Positions 25,299 through 32,522 of a stretch of DNA of 64,000 nucleotides are shown here, piece after piece. Each line of letters opens with the position of its first letter. Positions within the stretch are counted from its first letter, which is position 1. The notes beneath the pieces are model-generated. The model searched no databases. It was not told where the DNA came from and saw nothing but the letters and a program-made list of their open reading frames with translations. The position numbers and the translations under genes are program-made. The stretch is from Streptomyces sp. S465 (GTDB lineage Bacteria > Actinomycetota > Actinomycetes > Streptomycetales > Streptomycetaceae). Location: contig NZ_CP114036.1 in the NCBI RefSeq assembly GCF_026898115.1, positions 8,116,001 through 8,180,000 of the forward strand, read 5' to 3'.

Positions 25299-26054
25299 TC
25301 AGAGGGTGCGGCCGAACAGGTCCAACAGGGCCTGCCAGTGGCGCTCGGTGGCCTCGGCGTCGTACGCGGAGGTGTCGGCCTGGGTGTAGCCGTGCTGAGC
25401 CCCCGGGTAGACCTCGGTGCGGTGGCGGACACCGGCCTCGTCGAGGGCCTTCTCCAGACGCTCGATCTGCTCGGGGGGAAGGGCGTGGTCCTGGTCCGCG
25501 TGTCCGAAGTACACCTCGGCGGTGATCCGTCCGACCACCGTGTGCGGGCTGTCCGGTGCCTCCGTGGCCAAGCTGCCACCGTGGAAACCGGCCACCGCGG
25601 CGACGCGGTCGGGGTAGGCGCCGGCGGCGCGCAAGGCCAGTCCGGCACCCAGGCAGTAGCCGGTGAGGCCCACGGGCCCGTCGGTGGCCTGCGGGCAGGA
25701 GGCCAGCCAGTCGAGATAGGCGCCGGCGTCGCGCACCGTGAGATCGGGAGTCAGCTCCGCCGCGATCGGGAGGAGCTTTTCGAGGATCTCCGGACGCGTC
25801 GCGACGTCGAGGAAGTCGGGCAGCTCCGTCAGGGGAGCCCGCCCGTGCCGGTAGAAGACGTTGGGCACCAGCACGGTGTAACCGGCCCCGGCCAGCCGGT
25901 CGGCCATCGTCCGCAGGTGGGGCCGGAGCCCGAAGGCGTCCATGTACAGCACGACGGCCGGGTGGCGGCCGGAGTCGTCGGGATGGGCCAGGTAGGCATC
26001 GGCGACGCCGTCCTGGGTGGGGATGTCCACGTCTGTTCCGCGCACTGCGGTCAT
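25299..26054 (-). CDS. Dienelactone hydrolase family protein
   Basis: 251 residues, alpha/beta hydrolase. The nucleophile is a cysteine, C134 in GYCLGAG, as in dienelactone hydrolases. The acid is in FGHADQDHALP and the His in GAQHGYTQ. The substrate loop VVLYMDAFGLRP is typical. Dienelactone hydrolases open enol-lactones from chloro- and methyl-catechol breakdown, but many Streptomyces copies act on other esters. Start ATG 26054 with GGAAGGAA upstream. It stands alone. Confidence 0.88.
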   Translation of the reverse strand: MTAVRGTDVDIPTQDGVADAYLAHPDDSGRHPAVVLYMDAFGLRPHLRTMADRLAGAGYTVLVPNVFYRHGRAPLTELPDFLDVATRPEILEKLLPIAAELTPDLTVRDAGAYLDWLASCPQATDGPVGLTGYCLGAGLALRAAGAYPDRVAAVAGFHGGSLATEAPDSPHTVVGRITAEVYFGHADQDHALPPEQIERLEKALDEAGVRHRTEVYPGAQHGYTQADTSAYDAEATERHWQALLDLFGRTL

Positions 26055-26111
26055 GGGGGGTTCCTTCCTTCGTTCGTACCGGATCGCGGGCGACCCGGCG
26101 GGCCCGTGTCC

Positions 26112-26720
26112 TCAGAGGCATCCCTCGGGCAGCCGAGCCCCGCCGGCACATACGTGTCTGATCGCCGCGGCGATCGAATAGCAGTCGAAGAGCGCCGAAT
26201 GCTCCCGGCCGGCCACGGGCCTGGGCAGGCCCAGCGCTTCCCACAGGCGACCGGAACTGGCCGATGCGGTGGCCGGTGCGACGGCGTTCAGCCAGGGGCG
26301 GATGTTCAGGAAGTCGGCGGTGAGGAAGCCGTTCTTGACCTCTTCGCCACGAGCCCGCGCCCACCCCGTGTTCTCCCCGAGGACGATCATGTCGTTGCCG
26401 TAGGAGAGCACGGACTGCCCCTGGCAGAAGCCCAGGAAATCACTGAGCGCTTCGGCCGGCGCGACTCCCTCCCGGTCCACGGTTTCCTGGTCGATGCCCG
26501 TGAGGCCGGTGAAGTACGGGGACAGCCGCGGATTGACCACCGGCCGCACCAGCGCCTCGTACTCCTCGACCACACAGTGGTCTTCGGCGGAATCGCCGGC
26601 ACTGATGCGCAAGGCGCCGATCTGGACTATCTCGCGAAGCTGCCCCGGCCCCGTCCAATCCCGTTCGAGCGCTCCCGGCCATGAGGTGAACTCAAGGTCG
26701 AACACGACAAAGGTCGACAA
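26112..26720 (-). CDS. 3'-5' exonuclease, DEDDh type (ERI1/KapD-like)
   Basis: 202 residues, RNase T/DnaQ fold. The first acidic pair is D8 and E10 (VFDLEFT), a later Asp lies in YGNDMIVL, and the REHSALFDC segment gives the final H and D of the DEDDh set. The family comprises single-domain 3'-5' exonucleases such as KapD and ERI1 relatives, likely acting on RNA ends or structured nucleic acid. TTG 26720 is the start: the protein begins directly at the catalytic strand, and GAGGAG lies 8 nt upstream. Its own neighbours give no clue to substrate. Confidence 0.85.
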   Translation of the reverse strand: MSTFVVFDLEFTSWPGALERDWTGPGQLREIVQIGALRISAGDSAEDHCVVEEYEALVRPVVNPRLSPYFTGLTGIDQETVDREGVAPAEALSDFLGFCQGQSVLSYGNDMIVLGENTGWARARGEEVKNGFLTADFLNIRPWLNAVAPATASASSGRLWEALGLPRPVAGREHSALFDCYSIAAAIRHVCAGGARLPEGCL

Positions 26721-26842
26721 ACGGTCTCTCCTCGTGTCGGGGTGGGTGCCGAACGAACCCGGACGAGCTGCTGCCCAGGAGACTACTCCTCGGCTGGTGG
26801 CGGTGGCGCGGGACGGCCCGGTGTCCGTCCCGCGCGGTGCCT

Positions 26843-26919
26843 CAGGAGAGCCGGTGCCTCAGGAGAACCGGTGTCCCAGGAGAACCGGTGTCCCAGGAGA
26901 GCCGGTGTCTCAGGAGAAG
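26843..26919. repeat. 17-bp tandem repeat at aldo/keto reductase stop codon
   Basis: Four full copies of CAGGAGARCCGGTGYCY (26843-26859, 26860-26876, 26877-26893, 26894-26910) and a 9-nt partial copy. Copies differ at only three positions. The array begins inside the last codons and stop of the aldo/keto reductase gene and continues downstream of it, so the gene end itself seems to have been amplified. Confidence 0.9.
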
Positions 26920-27800
26920 GTGTCGGGCCCCACGTCGCCGGGGTCGGGACCGCCGCGCACCCCGGTGTCGAGCGCGTCGATGGCGGACACCTCGTGCGGG
27001 GTCAGCGAGAAGTCGAAGACGCCGATGTTCTCCGCGATGCGGTGGGGTGTGACGGACTTCGGGATCGCGCACAGGCCGTGCTCGATGTGCCAGCGGAGGA
27101 TGATCTGGGCCGGGGTCTTGCCGTACTTGTCGGCGAGGCCGGTGAGCGCCGGGTTCCGGAGCGGGTCCTCGGCCTCGCTCGGCCGGTCGCCCCAGTAGCG
27201 CGTCACTCCGCCGATGGGCGACCAGGACTGGGTGACGATGTCGTGGCGGACGTCGAACGCGCGCAGCTCCGGCTGGTTGAAGTGCGGGTGCAGTTCGACC
27301 TGGTTCACCGCGGGCACCACATCGGTGCGCGCCATGAGTTGGGACAGGTGTTCGGGGGTGTGGTTGCACACTCCGATGGCCCGTACCCGGCCGTCGGCCA
27401 GCAGCTTCTCGGCGGCCCGGTACGAGGCCACCGTGGTGTCGAAGGCGGACGGGACGGGCCAGTGCAGCAGATACAGGTCCAGGTGGTCGAGGCCGAGTTT
27501 GGTGAGACTGGTGTCGAAGGCGCGGAGGGCGGCGTCGTAGCCGTAGTCCGTCAGCCAGAGCTTGGTGATGACGAAGATGTCCTGGCGGCCGATGCCCGAG
27601 CGGGCGATGCCCTCGCCGACCTCCTTCTCGTTGCCGTAGGCGGCCGCGGTGTCGATCAGCCGGTAGCCGCTCTCGATCGCGGTCGTCACCGCGGCGACGG
27701 TCTCGTCGGGCGGGCTCTGGTAGACGCCGAGGCCCAGAGCGGGCATCCGCACGCCGTTGTTCAGGGTCAGCAGAGGGGCTGGGCCATTCGGTCCATTCAT
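26910..27800 (-). CDS. Aldo/keto reductase
   Basis: 296 residues, TIM barrel. The catalytic tetrad is complete: D50 (RLIDTAAAY), Y55, K80 (VITKLW) and H113 (LLHWP). The NADPH site is in the IPKSVTPHRIAENI segment. Closest in pattern to 2,5-diketo-D-gluconate reductase-like bacterial enzymes that reduce small aldehydes and ketones. Start ATG 27800; stop lies in the 17-bp repeat array, so different strains may have different C-terminal ends. Confidence 0.9.
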   Translation of the reverse strand: MNGPNGPAPLLTLNNGVRMPALGLGVYQSPPDETVAAVTTAIESGYRLIDTAAAYGNEKEVGEGIARSGIGRQDIFVITKLWLTDYGYDAALRAFDTSLTKLGLDHLDLYLLHWPVPSAFDTTVASYRAAEKLLADGRVRAIGVCNHTPEHLSQLMARTDVVPAVNQVELHPHFNQPELRAFDVRHDIVTQSWSPIGGVTRYWGDRPSEAEDPLRNPALTGLADKYGKTPAQIILRWHIEHGLCAIPKSVTPHRIAENIGVFDFSLTPHEVSAIDALDTGVRGGPDPGDVGPDTFS

Positions 27801-27997
27801 ACGGGTTCCTTGGGTGCGTCGGAGACCGGCGGACCGCTACCGGTGCCGTCTTCCCGCACCGGAGCGCGTCCGCTTGTACTGCGACAGGGGTTCCCGGTGA
27901 CGGGCCGTGCGCTCGCCCCGTACGCCGAACGTCACCACGTTGGCGCGATCGGCGTGCCGTGCCCGGCCACGGACGGCGGCCGATGTACGGCGGCCGA

Positions 27998-28870
27998 TCA
28001 CGGCGATGTGCGGTTCTCGTCGGCCGTCATGTCCTGGGTGCCGATGACCGAGAGGAGCTCCAGCTGGGCGGCGCCTTCGGTGCCGGGCGGGGCGCTGAAC
28101 CACAGCAGGCGCTGGCGGCCGTCCTCGCTGAACAGGGAGTGGCAGTCCAGTTCGATGACGCCCAGCGCGGGGTGGACGATGCGCTTGTGGTCGGTCCGCC
28201 GGAGGGCGACGTCGTGGGTGTCCCAGAGGGCGGCGAACTCCTCGCTGCGGCGGCGGAGCGAGGCCACCATCCGCTGCACTTCGCTGTCGCGGCCGCGCCG
28301 GGCGGCCACGGCCTGGAGGTCGGCGACGAAGACCCGGGAGTGGTGGGGGTGGTCCTCGGGCGGGTAGAGCGCACGGGCGTCCGGGTCGGTGAACCACCGG
28401 TGGACGAAGCTCGCCTCGGGGCCGCGCACCGCCACCGGCCGGCCGATCAGGGCGACGGCCGGCTCGTTCTGCACGAGGATCTGGTGCAGGTCGGTGATGA
28501 TCTGCGCGGGCGTGGTGGTCAGCCGGTCCAGCAGGCCGAGCAGGGCCGGCTGGACCTGCGCGGCCGGGCCGTGCGTCGCCGGGGGAACGGGGCGGTCGGC
28601 GAGGTGGAACAGATGGTCGCGTTCGTCGCCGTTCAGCCGCAGCGCACGGGCCAGGGAGGTCAGCACCTGGGCCGAGGGCTGAGCGCCGCGTCCGCGCTCC
28701 AGCTCGGTGTAGTAGTCCGCGGACAGCCCGGCCAGCTGGGAGACCTCCTCGCGCCGCAGTCCGGGCACCCGGCGCCGTGGACCGGTGGGCAGGCCGACGT
28801 CGGCCGGGCGGATCCGGTCGCGCCGGGACTTCAGGAATGCGGCGAATGCGGAGTGATTCACGCCCCCCAT
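27998..28870 (-). CDS. MmyB-type helix-turn-helix regulator
   Basis: 290 residues. N-terminal XRE helix-turn-helix (about 5-75) with PGLRREEVSQLAGLSADYYTELERGRG, then the MmyB-like ligand-binding domain (about 105-275) with HRWFTDPDARALYPPEDH. This family in Streptomyces typically controls a neighbouring oxidoreductase gene and may bind a fatty acid or other small ligand. ATG 28870 and GTG 28861 are both possible starts. The aldo/keto reductase gene follows on the same strand 197 nt after its stop, and the tautomerase gene is divergent. Confidence 0.87.
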   Translation of the reverse strand: MGGVNHSAFAAFLKSRRDRIRPADVGLPTGPRRRVPGLRREEVSQLAGLSADYYTELERGRGAQPSAQVLTSLARALRLNGDERDHLFHLADRPVPPATHGPAAQVQPALLGLLDRLTTTPAQIITDLHQILVQNEPAVALIGRPVAVRGPEASFVHRWFTDPDARALYPPEDHPHHSRVFVADLQAVAARRGRDSEVQRMVASLRRRSEEFAALWDTHDVALRRTDHKRIVHPALGVIELDCHSLFSEDGRQRLLWFSAPPGTEGAAQLELLSVIGTQDMTADENRTSP

Positions 28871-29036
28871 GGTCCCTCGTGCCGGTGAACCGAGCCAGGG
28901 GCTGACAACCCCTGGGTGGGGACAGCCCTGGCTGGCCCGGAAACCCCGGTCCAGCCTGGAGACACCGACGGGGTCGTCCGCGCCGACGGCGGCATCGTCC
29001 GACCGCCACGCGATCCCCCTACGGCACGACGTACGA

Positions 29037-29096
29037 CACGAACGACGACACGAACGACGACACGAACGACGACACGAACGACGACACGAACGACGA
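29037..29096. repeat. 12-bp tandem repeat in tautomerase leader
   Basis: Five perfect copies of CACGAACGACGA (29037-29096), ending 18 nt before the tautomerase start, just ahead of its AGGAAAGAAG ribosome site. No spacer between copies. Confidence 0.93.
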
Positions 29097-29114
29097 CAGG
29101 AAAGAAGAACGACC

Positions 29115-29330
29115 ATGCCCTTCGCGAACTTCAAGGTTCCCGCCGGATCCCTCGACGAGAAGCAGAAGGAGGAGATCGTCACCCGTGCCACCGAGCTGTA
29201 CGTCGACATCTACGGTGAGCGCGCCCGCGCCAACACCATGGTCCTGGTCGAGGAGGTCACCGACGGCGGCTGGGGCATCGGCGGCAACGTCCTGACCCTC
29301 GCCATGCTCCAGCAGCCGCCCGGCGAGTGA
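29115..29330 (+). CDS. 4-oxalocrotonate tautomerase family protein
   Basis: 71 residues. The catalytic Pro follows the initiator Met directly (MPFANFKVP), as required for the amino-terminal proline base. Family length is 60-70 residues. It should catalyse keto-enol tautomerisation of small 2-oxo acids or a related reaction, as a hexamer of small subunits. Start ATG 29115 with AGGAAAGAAG upstream. Its leader carries five 12-bp repeats. It is divergent from the MmyB-type regulator, which may control it. Confidence 0.88.
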   Translation: MPFANFKVPAGSLDEKQKEEIVTRATELYVDIYGERARANTMVLVEEVTDGGWGIGGNVLTLAMLQQPPGE

Positions 29331-29393
29331 CCCCTGGCCGACGCCGGGCCGGGCGTGCGGCGGTCGTCGCCGTGGGTGCGTAGGGTGGCGCGG

Positions 29394-30689
29394 GTGCGAA
29401 TAGCTGTGGCTTCCGGCAGGCGCGCCGGTTATCGACGTTGGCCGGGGCGGGCGGCGATATCCGCGCTCGCGCTGTGGTTCCTCTTCTCCGTCTACGACGA
29501 CGTGCGGCAACGGCTGGTCTTCGACCCGGCCCGGGACACCGAGGCGTTCGCCGGGGACTGGGTGCCGGTCTGCGCCGGAGCCCTGGCCGCGGCGATGGCC
29601 GTGCTGGCCGTCGTGCGCGGCCCCCGGTGGGTACCGCGGGCCGTGCTGGTGGCCTGTGCCGGCACCTTCGCGGCCACGGCCGCCTACCACCTGCTGCCGG
29701 TGAACATGGTGACCAGCGAGACCAGCGGCACCGAACTCATGGGACAGCTGATCCTCCTCGCCGTGGCGGTGCGCCGCTGCGCCCCCGGCCCGGCCCTGGC
29801 GGCCGTGGCGGCGGTCGGAGTCAGCGTGTTCTCCGTCCCGGTCCTGCGGGACTCCGATCCCGGCGACTTCTCCGACAACACCGTGCTCATCCTGGCGCTG
29901 GCCTTCGTCTGCGGCGTGGTGCTGCGGCTCTACGACGCCCAGCAGGAACGCACCGGACAGCTGGTGCGGCAGGAGGAACGGCTCGCGCTGGCCCGGGACC
30001 TGCACGACACCGTGGCCCACCAGGTGACCGCGATCGTGGTGCAGTTGCAGGCCGTGCGCCATGTCACCGGACGTGGCACCCCCGACCCGCAGGCGCTGAA
30101 CGAGATGCTCCAGGCCGTCGAGCGCGCGGGCGGCGAGGCGCTGACGTCGATGCGGCGGCTGGTGGGCTCGATGCGCGGGGACGAGACCCCGCGCCATCCG
30201 GAGAACCTCGGTGAGGTCCTGTCCCGCATCGCCGAGGAGTCCCGGGCGGCCGGACTGCCGGTCCGCCTCGACCTCGGGCGGGACCTGCCCGAGGACGTAC
30301 CGGCCGAGGTCACCGGCGGGCTGAGCCGGGTCCTCCAGGAAGCCCTGACCAACGCGCAGCGCTATGCGCGCGGAGCGCGGTCGGTGGACGTGTCCGCCCG
30401 GGTCGCGGCAGACCGTGCCGAACTGGTCGTCGAGGACGACGGACACGGGTCCGCGTCCGGACACCGCGGCAGCCTCGGCCGGCTCGGCGGCGGCTTCGGC
30501 ATCATCGGCATGCGGGAGCGGATCGAACTGCTCGGCGGCAGCTTCGAGGCGGGGCACCGCCCCGAAGGCGGGTGGCGGGTCCGCGCCTCCGTACCCTTGC
30601 GTCCCGACGAGGCGTCGCGGAGCCCGCGCGCATGGGCTCGGCACGCCGTACGGAGCGGGCTGCGGCTACGGGAGGGCAGGACGGCATGA
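29394..30689 (+). CDS. NarX-type sensor histidine kinase
   Basis: 431 residues. Five or six membrane segments (about 20-180), HisKA_3 helix with H204 (EERLALARDLHDTVAHQ) and HATPase domain (about 300-395) with VLQEALTNAQRYA and GGFGIIGMRERIELLGG. An unordered Arg-rich tail follows. Start GTG 29394, where AGGG lies upstream; the longer frame from 29355 is less likely. Coupled to the next response regulator by a 4-nt overlap. The ABC exporter genes downstream are the likely target, as in many drug-sensing systems of actinomycetes (inference). Confidence 0.9.
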   Translation: MRIAVASGRRAGYRRWPGRAAISALALWFLFSVYDDVRQRLVFDPARDTEAFAGDWVPVCAGALAAAMAVLAVVRGPRWVPRAVLVACAGTFAATAAYHLLPVNMVTSETSGTELMGQLILLAVAVRRCAPGPALAAVAAVGVSVFSVPVLRDSDPGDFSDNTVLILALAFVCGVVLRLYDAQQERTGQLVRQEERLALARDLHDTVAHQVTAIVVQLQAVRHVTGRGTPDPQALNEMLQAVERAGGEALTSMRRLVGSMRGDETPRHPENLGEVLSRIAEESRAAGLPVRLDLGRDLPEDVPAEVTGGLSRVLQEALTNAQRYARGARSVDVSARVAADRAELVVEDDGHGSASGHRGSLGRLGGGFGIIGMRERIELLGGSFEAGHRPEGGWRVRASVPLRPDEASRSPRAWARHAVRSGLRLREGRTA

Positions 30690-31336
30690 CCATACGCATC
30701 CTGGTCGCCGACGATCAGCATCTGGTGCGGGCCGGGTTCCGCATGGTGCTGTCGGCCGAGCCCGACATGGAAGTGGTGGCCGAGGCCGCCGACGGCGCGG
30801 CGGCCCTGTCGCTCGCCCGGGAGACCCGGCCGGACGTGTGCCTCGTGGACATCCGGATGCCCCCGCCCGACGGTCTGGAGGTCACCCGCCGACTGGCCGG
30901 CGGTGGCCGGCCCGGAGCACCGAAAGTGGTCGTGGTCACCACCTTCGACCTCGACGAATACGTGTACACGGCACTGTCGAACGGCGCCTCGGGCTTCCTG
31001 CTCAAGGACGCCGGCCCGGCGCTGCTGACGGAGGCCGTCCGCGCGGCGGTGCGCGGGGACGCCATGGTCGCCCCGCAGATCACCCTGCGCCTGCTGGAGC
31101 ACTTCACCAAGGCGCGGCGGTCCGGCGCAGCCGAGCCGGCCGATCCGCTGACCGACCGCGAGGAGGAGGTCATCCAGGGCATCGCCCGCGGACTGACCAA
31201 CCCGGAGATCGCCGCCGAGCTGTACATCGCGCCCAGCACGGTCAAAACACATCTGGGCTCGATCCAGGCGAAACTCGGTCTGCGCAACAGGGTCGAGGTC
31301 GCGGCCTGGGCCTTCCGCACCGGGCGTGCGCAATAG
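30686..31336 (+). CDS. NarL/LuxR-type response regulator
   Basis: 216 residues. Receiver domain with D9/D10, phospho-acceptor D55 (VCLVDIRMPP) and K105 region (GFLLKDAGP). C-terminal LuxR helix-turn-helix with LTDREEEVIQGIARGLTNPEIAAELYIAPSTVKTH. Start ATG 30686 overlaps the kinase stop (ATGA). It is 163 nt upstream of the ABC transporter genes. Confidence 0.93.
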   Translation: MTIRILVADDQHLVRAGFRMVLSAEPDMEVVAEAADGAAALSLARETRPDVCLVDIRMPPPDGLEVTRRLAGGGRPGAPKVVVVTTFDLDEYVYTALSNGASGFLLKDAGPALLTEAVRAAVRGDAMVAPQITLRLLEHFTKARRSGAAEPADPLTDREEEVIQGIARGLTNPEIAAELYIAPSTVKTHLGSIQAKLGLRNRVEVAAWAFRTGRAQ

Positions 31337-31499
31337 CGGTGGCCGTCCCGCGGCGATCTCCCCCGATCGGGGGAGGCGGCTTTCGGATGAACGGGGGATC
31401 CGCCCGCGGGGGGTGCGGCGGGACGCTCGGATACGTCGCCACCAGCGGCGGCGCCCTCTGCCACGAGGGACACCCACCGAGCGTTCACCGAGGATCCGC

Positions 31500-32264
31500 A
31501 TGCACGCCCATCAGTCCCCTTCCGCCCCGGCGGCCTTCGCGGCCCACGCCACCGACCTGACGAAGGTGTACGGCACGGGAGACACCCGTGTGGTGGCGCT
31601 CGACGCGGTCACGGTCGGCTTCGTCAGGGGGCAGTTCACCGCGATCATGGGGCCGTCCGGGTCGGGGAAGTCCACCCTCATGCACTGCATGGCCGGTCTC
31701 GACTCGCCGTCCTTCGGATCGGTCCGGGTGGGCGACACGGAGATCGGCGCCCTGAACGACCGTCAGCTCACCCGGCTGCGCCGCGACCGCATCGGCTTCG
31801 TCTTCCAGGCGTTCAACCTGCTGCCCACCCTGACCGCCGCGGAGAACATCACCCTTCCCCTGGACATCGCCGGCCGCAAGCCGGAGCGGGCCTGGCTGGA
31901 GAGCATCATCCGGACCGTCGGCCTGTCCGAGCGGCTCGGCCACCGGCCCGCCCAGCTCTCCGGCGGACAGCAGCAGCGCGTCGCCGTCGCCCGCGCGCTG
32001 GCCGGCCGGCCCGACATCGTCTTCGCCGACGAGCCCACCGGCAACCTCGACTCCCGCAGCGGCGCCGAGATCCTCGAGTTCCTGCGGGGTTCCGCGAGCA
32101 CGCTGGGACAGACCGTCGTCATGGTCACCCACGACCCGGTCGCCGCCTCCTACGCGGACCGCGTCGTCTTCCTCGCCGACGGCCGCATCGTCGACGAACT
32201 CCACGCCCCCACCGCCGAGGCCGTCCTGGAGCGCATGGGACGCCTGACACCGGCACACGTCTGA
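31500..32264 (+). CDS. ABC transporter ATPase, MacB/LolD type
   Basis: 254 residues. Walker A GPSGSGKST at 51-59, signature LSGGQQQR at 153-160, Walker B and glutamate IVFADEPTG near 174-182, and H-loop VTHD. Proteins of this type power FtsX-like permeases that expel peptides, antibiotics or lipids rather than import nutrients. ATG 31500 has GAGGA 6 nt upstream. The partner permease gene starts 258 nt downstream after a degenerate repeat array. Confidence 0.93.
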   Translation: MHAHQSPSAPAAFAAHATDLTKVYGTGDTRVVALDAVTVGFVRGQFTAIMGPSGSGKSTLMHCMAGLDSPSFGSVRVGDTEIGALNDRQLTRLRRDRIGFVFQAFNLLPTLTAAENITLPLDIAGRKPERAWLESIIRTVGLSERLGHRPAQLSGGQQQRVAVARALAGRPDIVFADEPTGNLDSRSGAEILEFLRGSASTLGQTVVMVTHDPVAASYADRVVFLADGRIVDELHAPTAEAVLERMGRLTPAHV

Positions 32265-32465
32265 CGCCGCGCACGTCTGACGTCGCCCGTCCGACCCGCA
32301 CATGTGACGCCGCGCAGGTGACGCCGCGCATGTGACGCCGCGTCTGACGCCGTGCAGTGCCTGACGCCGTGCGGGTCTGAGCGGCGCATGCCTGACGGCC
32401 GCGCACGTCTGACGGGCGCGCGCACGTCTGACGCCGCGATGGTCTGACGCCGCGACGTCTCACGT
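32259..32465. repeat. Degenerate TGACGCCG repeat array between ATPase and permease genes
   Basis: About eleven imperfect copies of a core TGACGCCG with variable flanks such as GCACGTC, spaced 11-31 nt, fill the gap after the ATPase stop. The first copy includes the stop codon itself (CACGTCTGACG), so the array again looks like an expansion of a gene end. No coding signal is seen in the stretch. Confidence 0.75.
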
Positions 32466-32522
32466 CCGCTCCCTTCGCCCGTGCCCTCCCAACCCACCGG
32501 CACCCTTCCGGAAGGCCGCCCC

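Noticed and set aside
29037..29096. Repeat array as CRISPR
   Set aside because: 12-bp units without spacers and no cas genes; it is a simple tandem repeat. The same holds for the 17-bp array at 26843.
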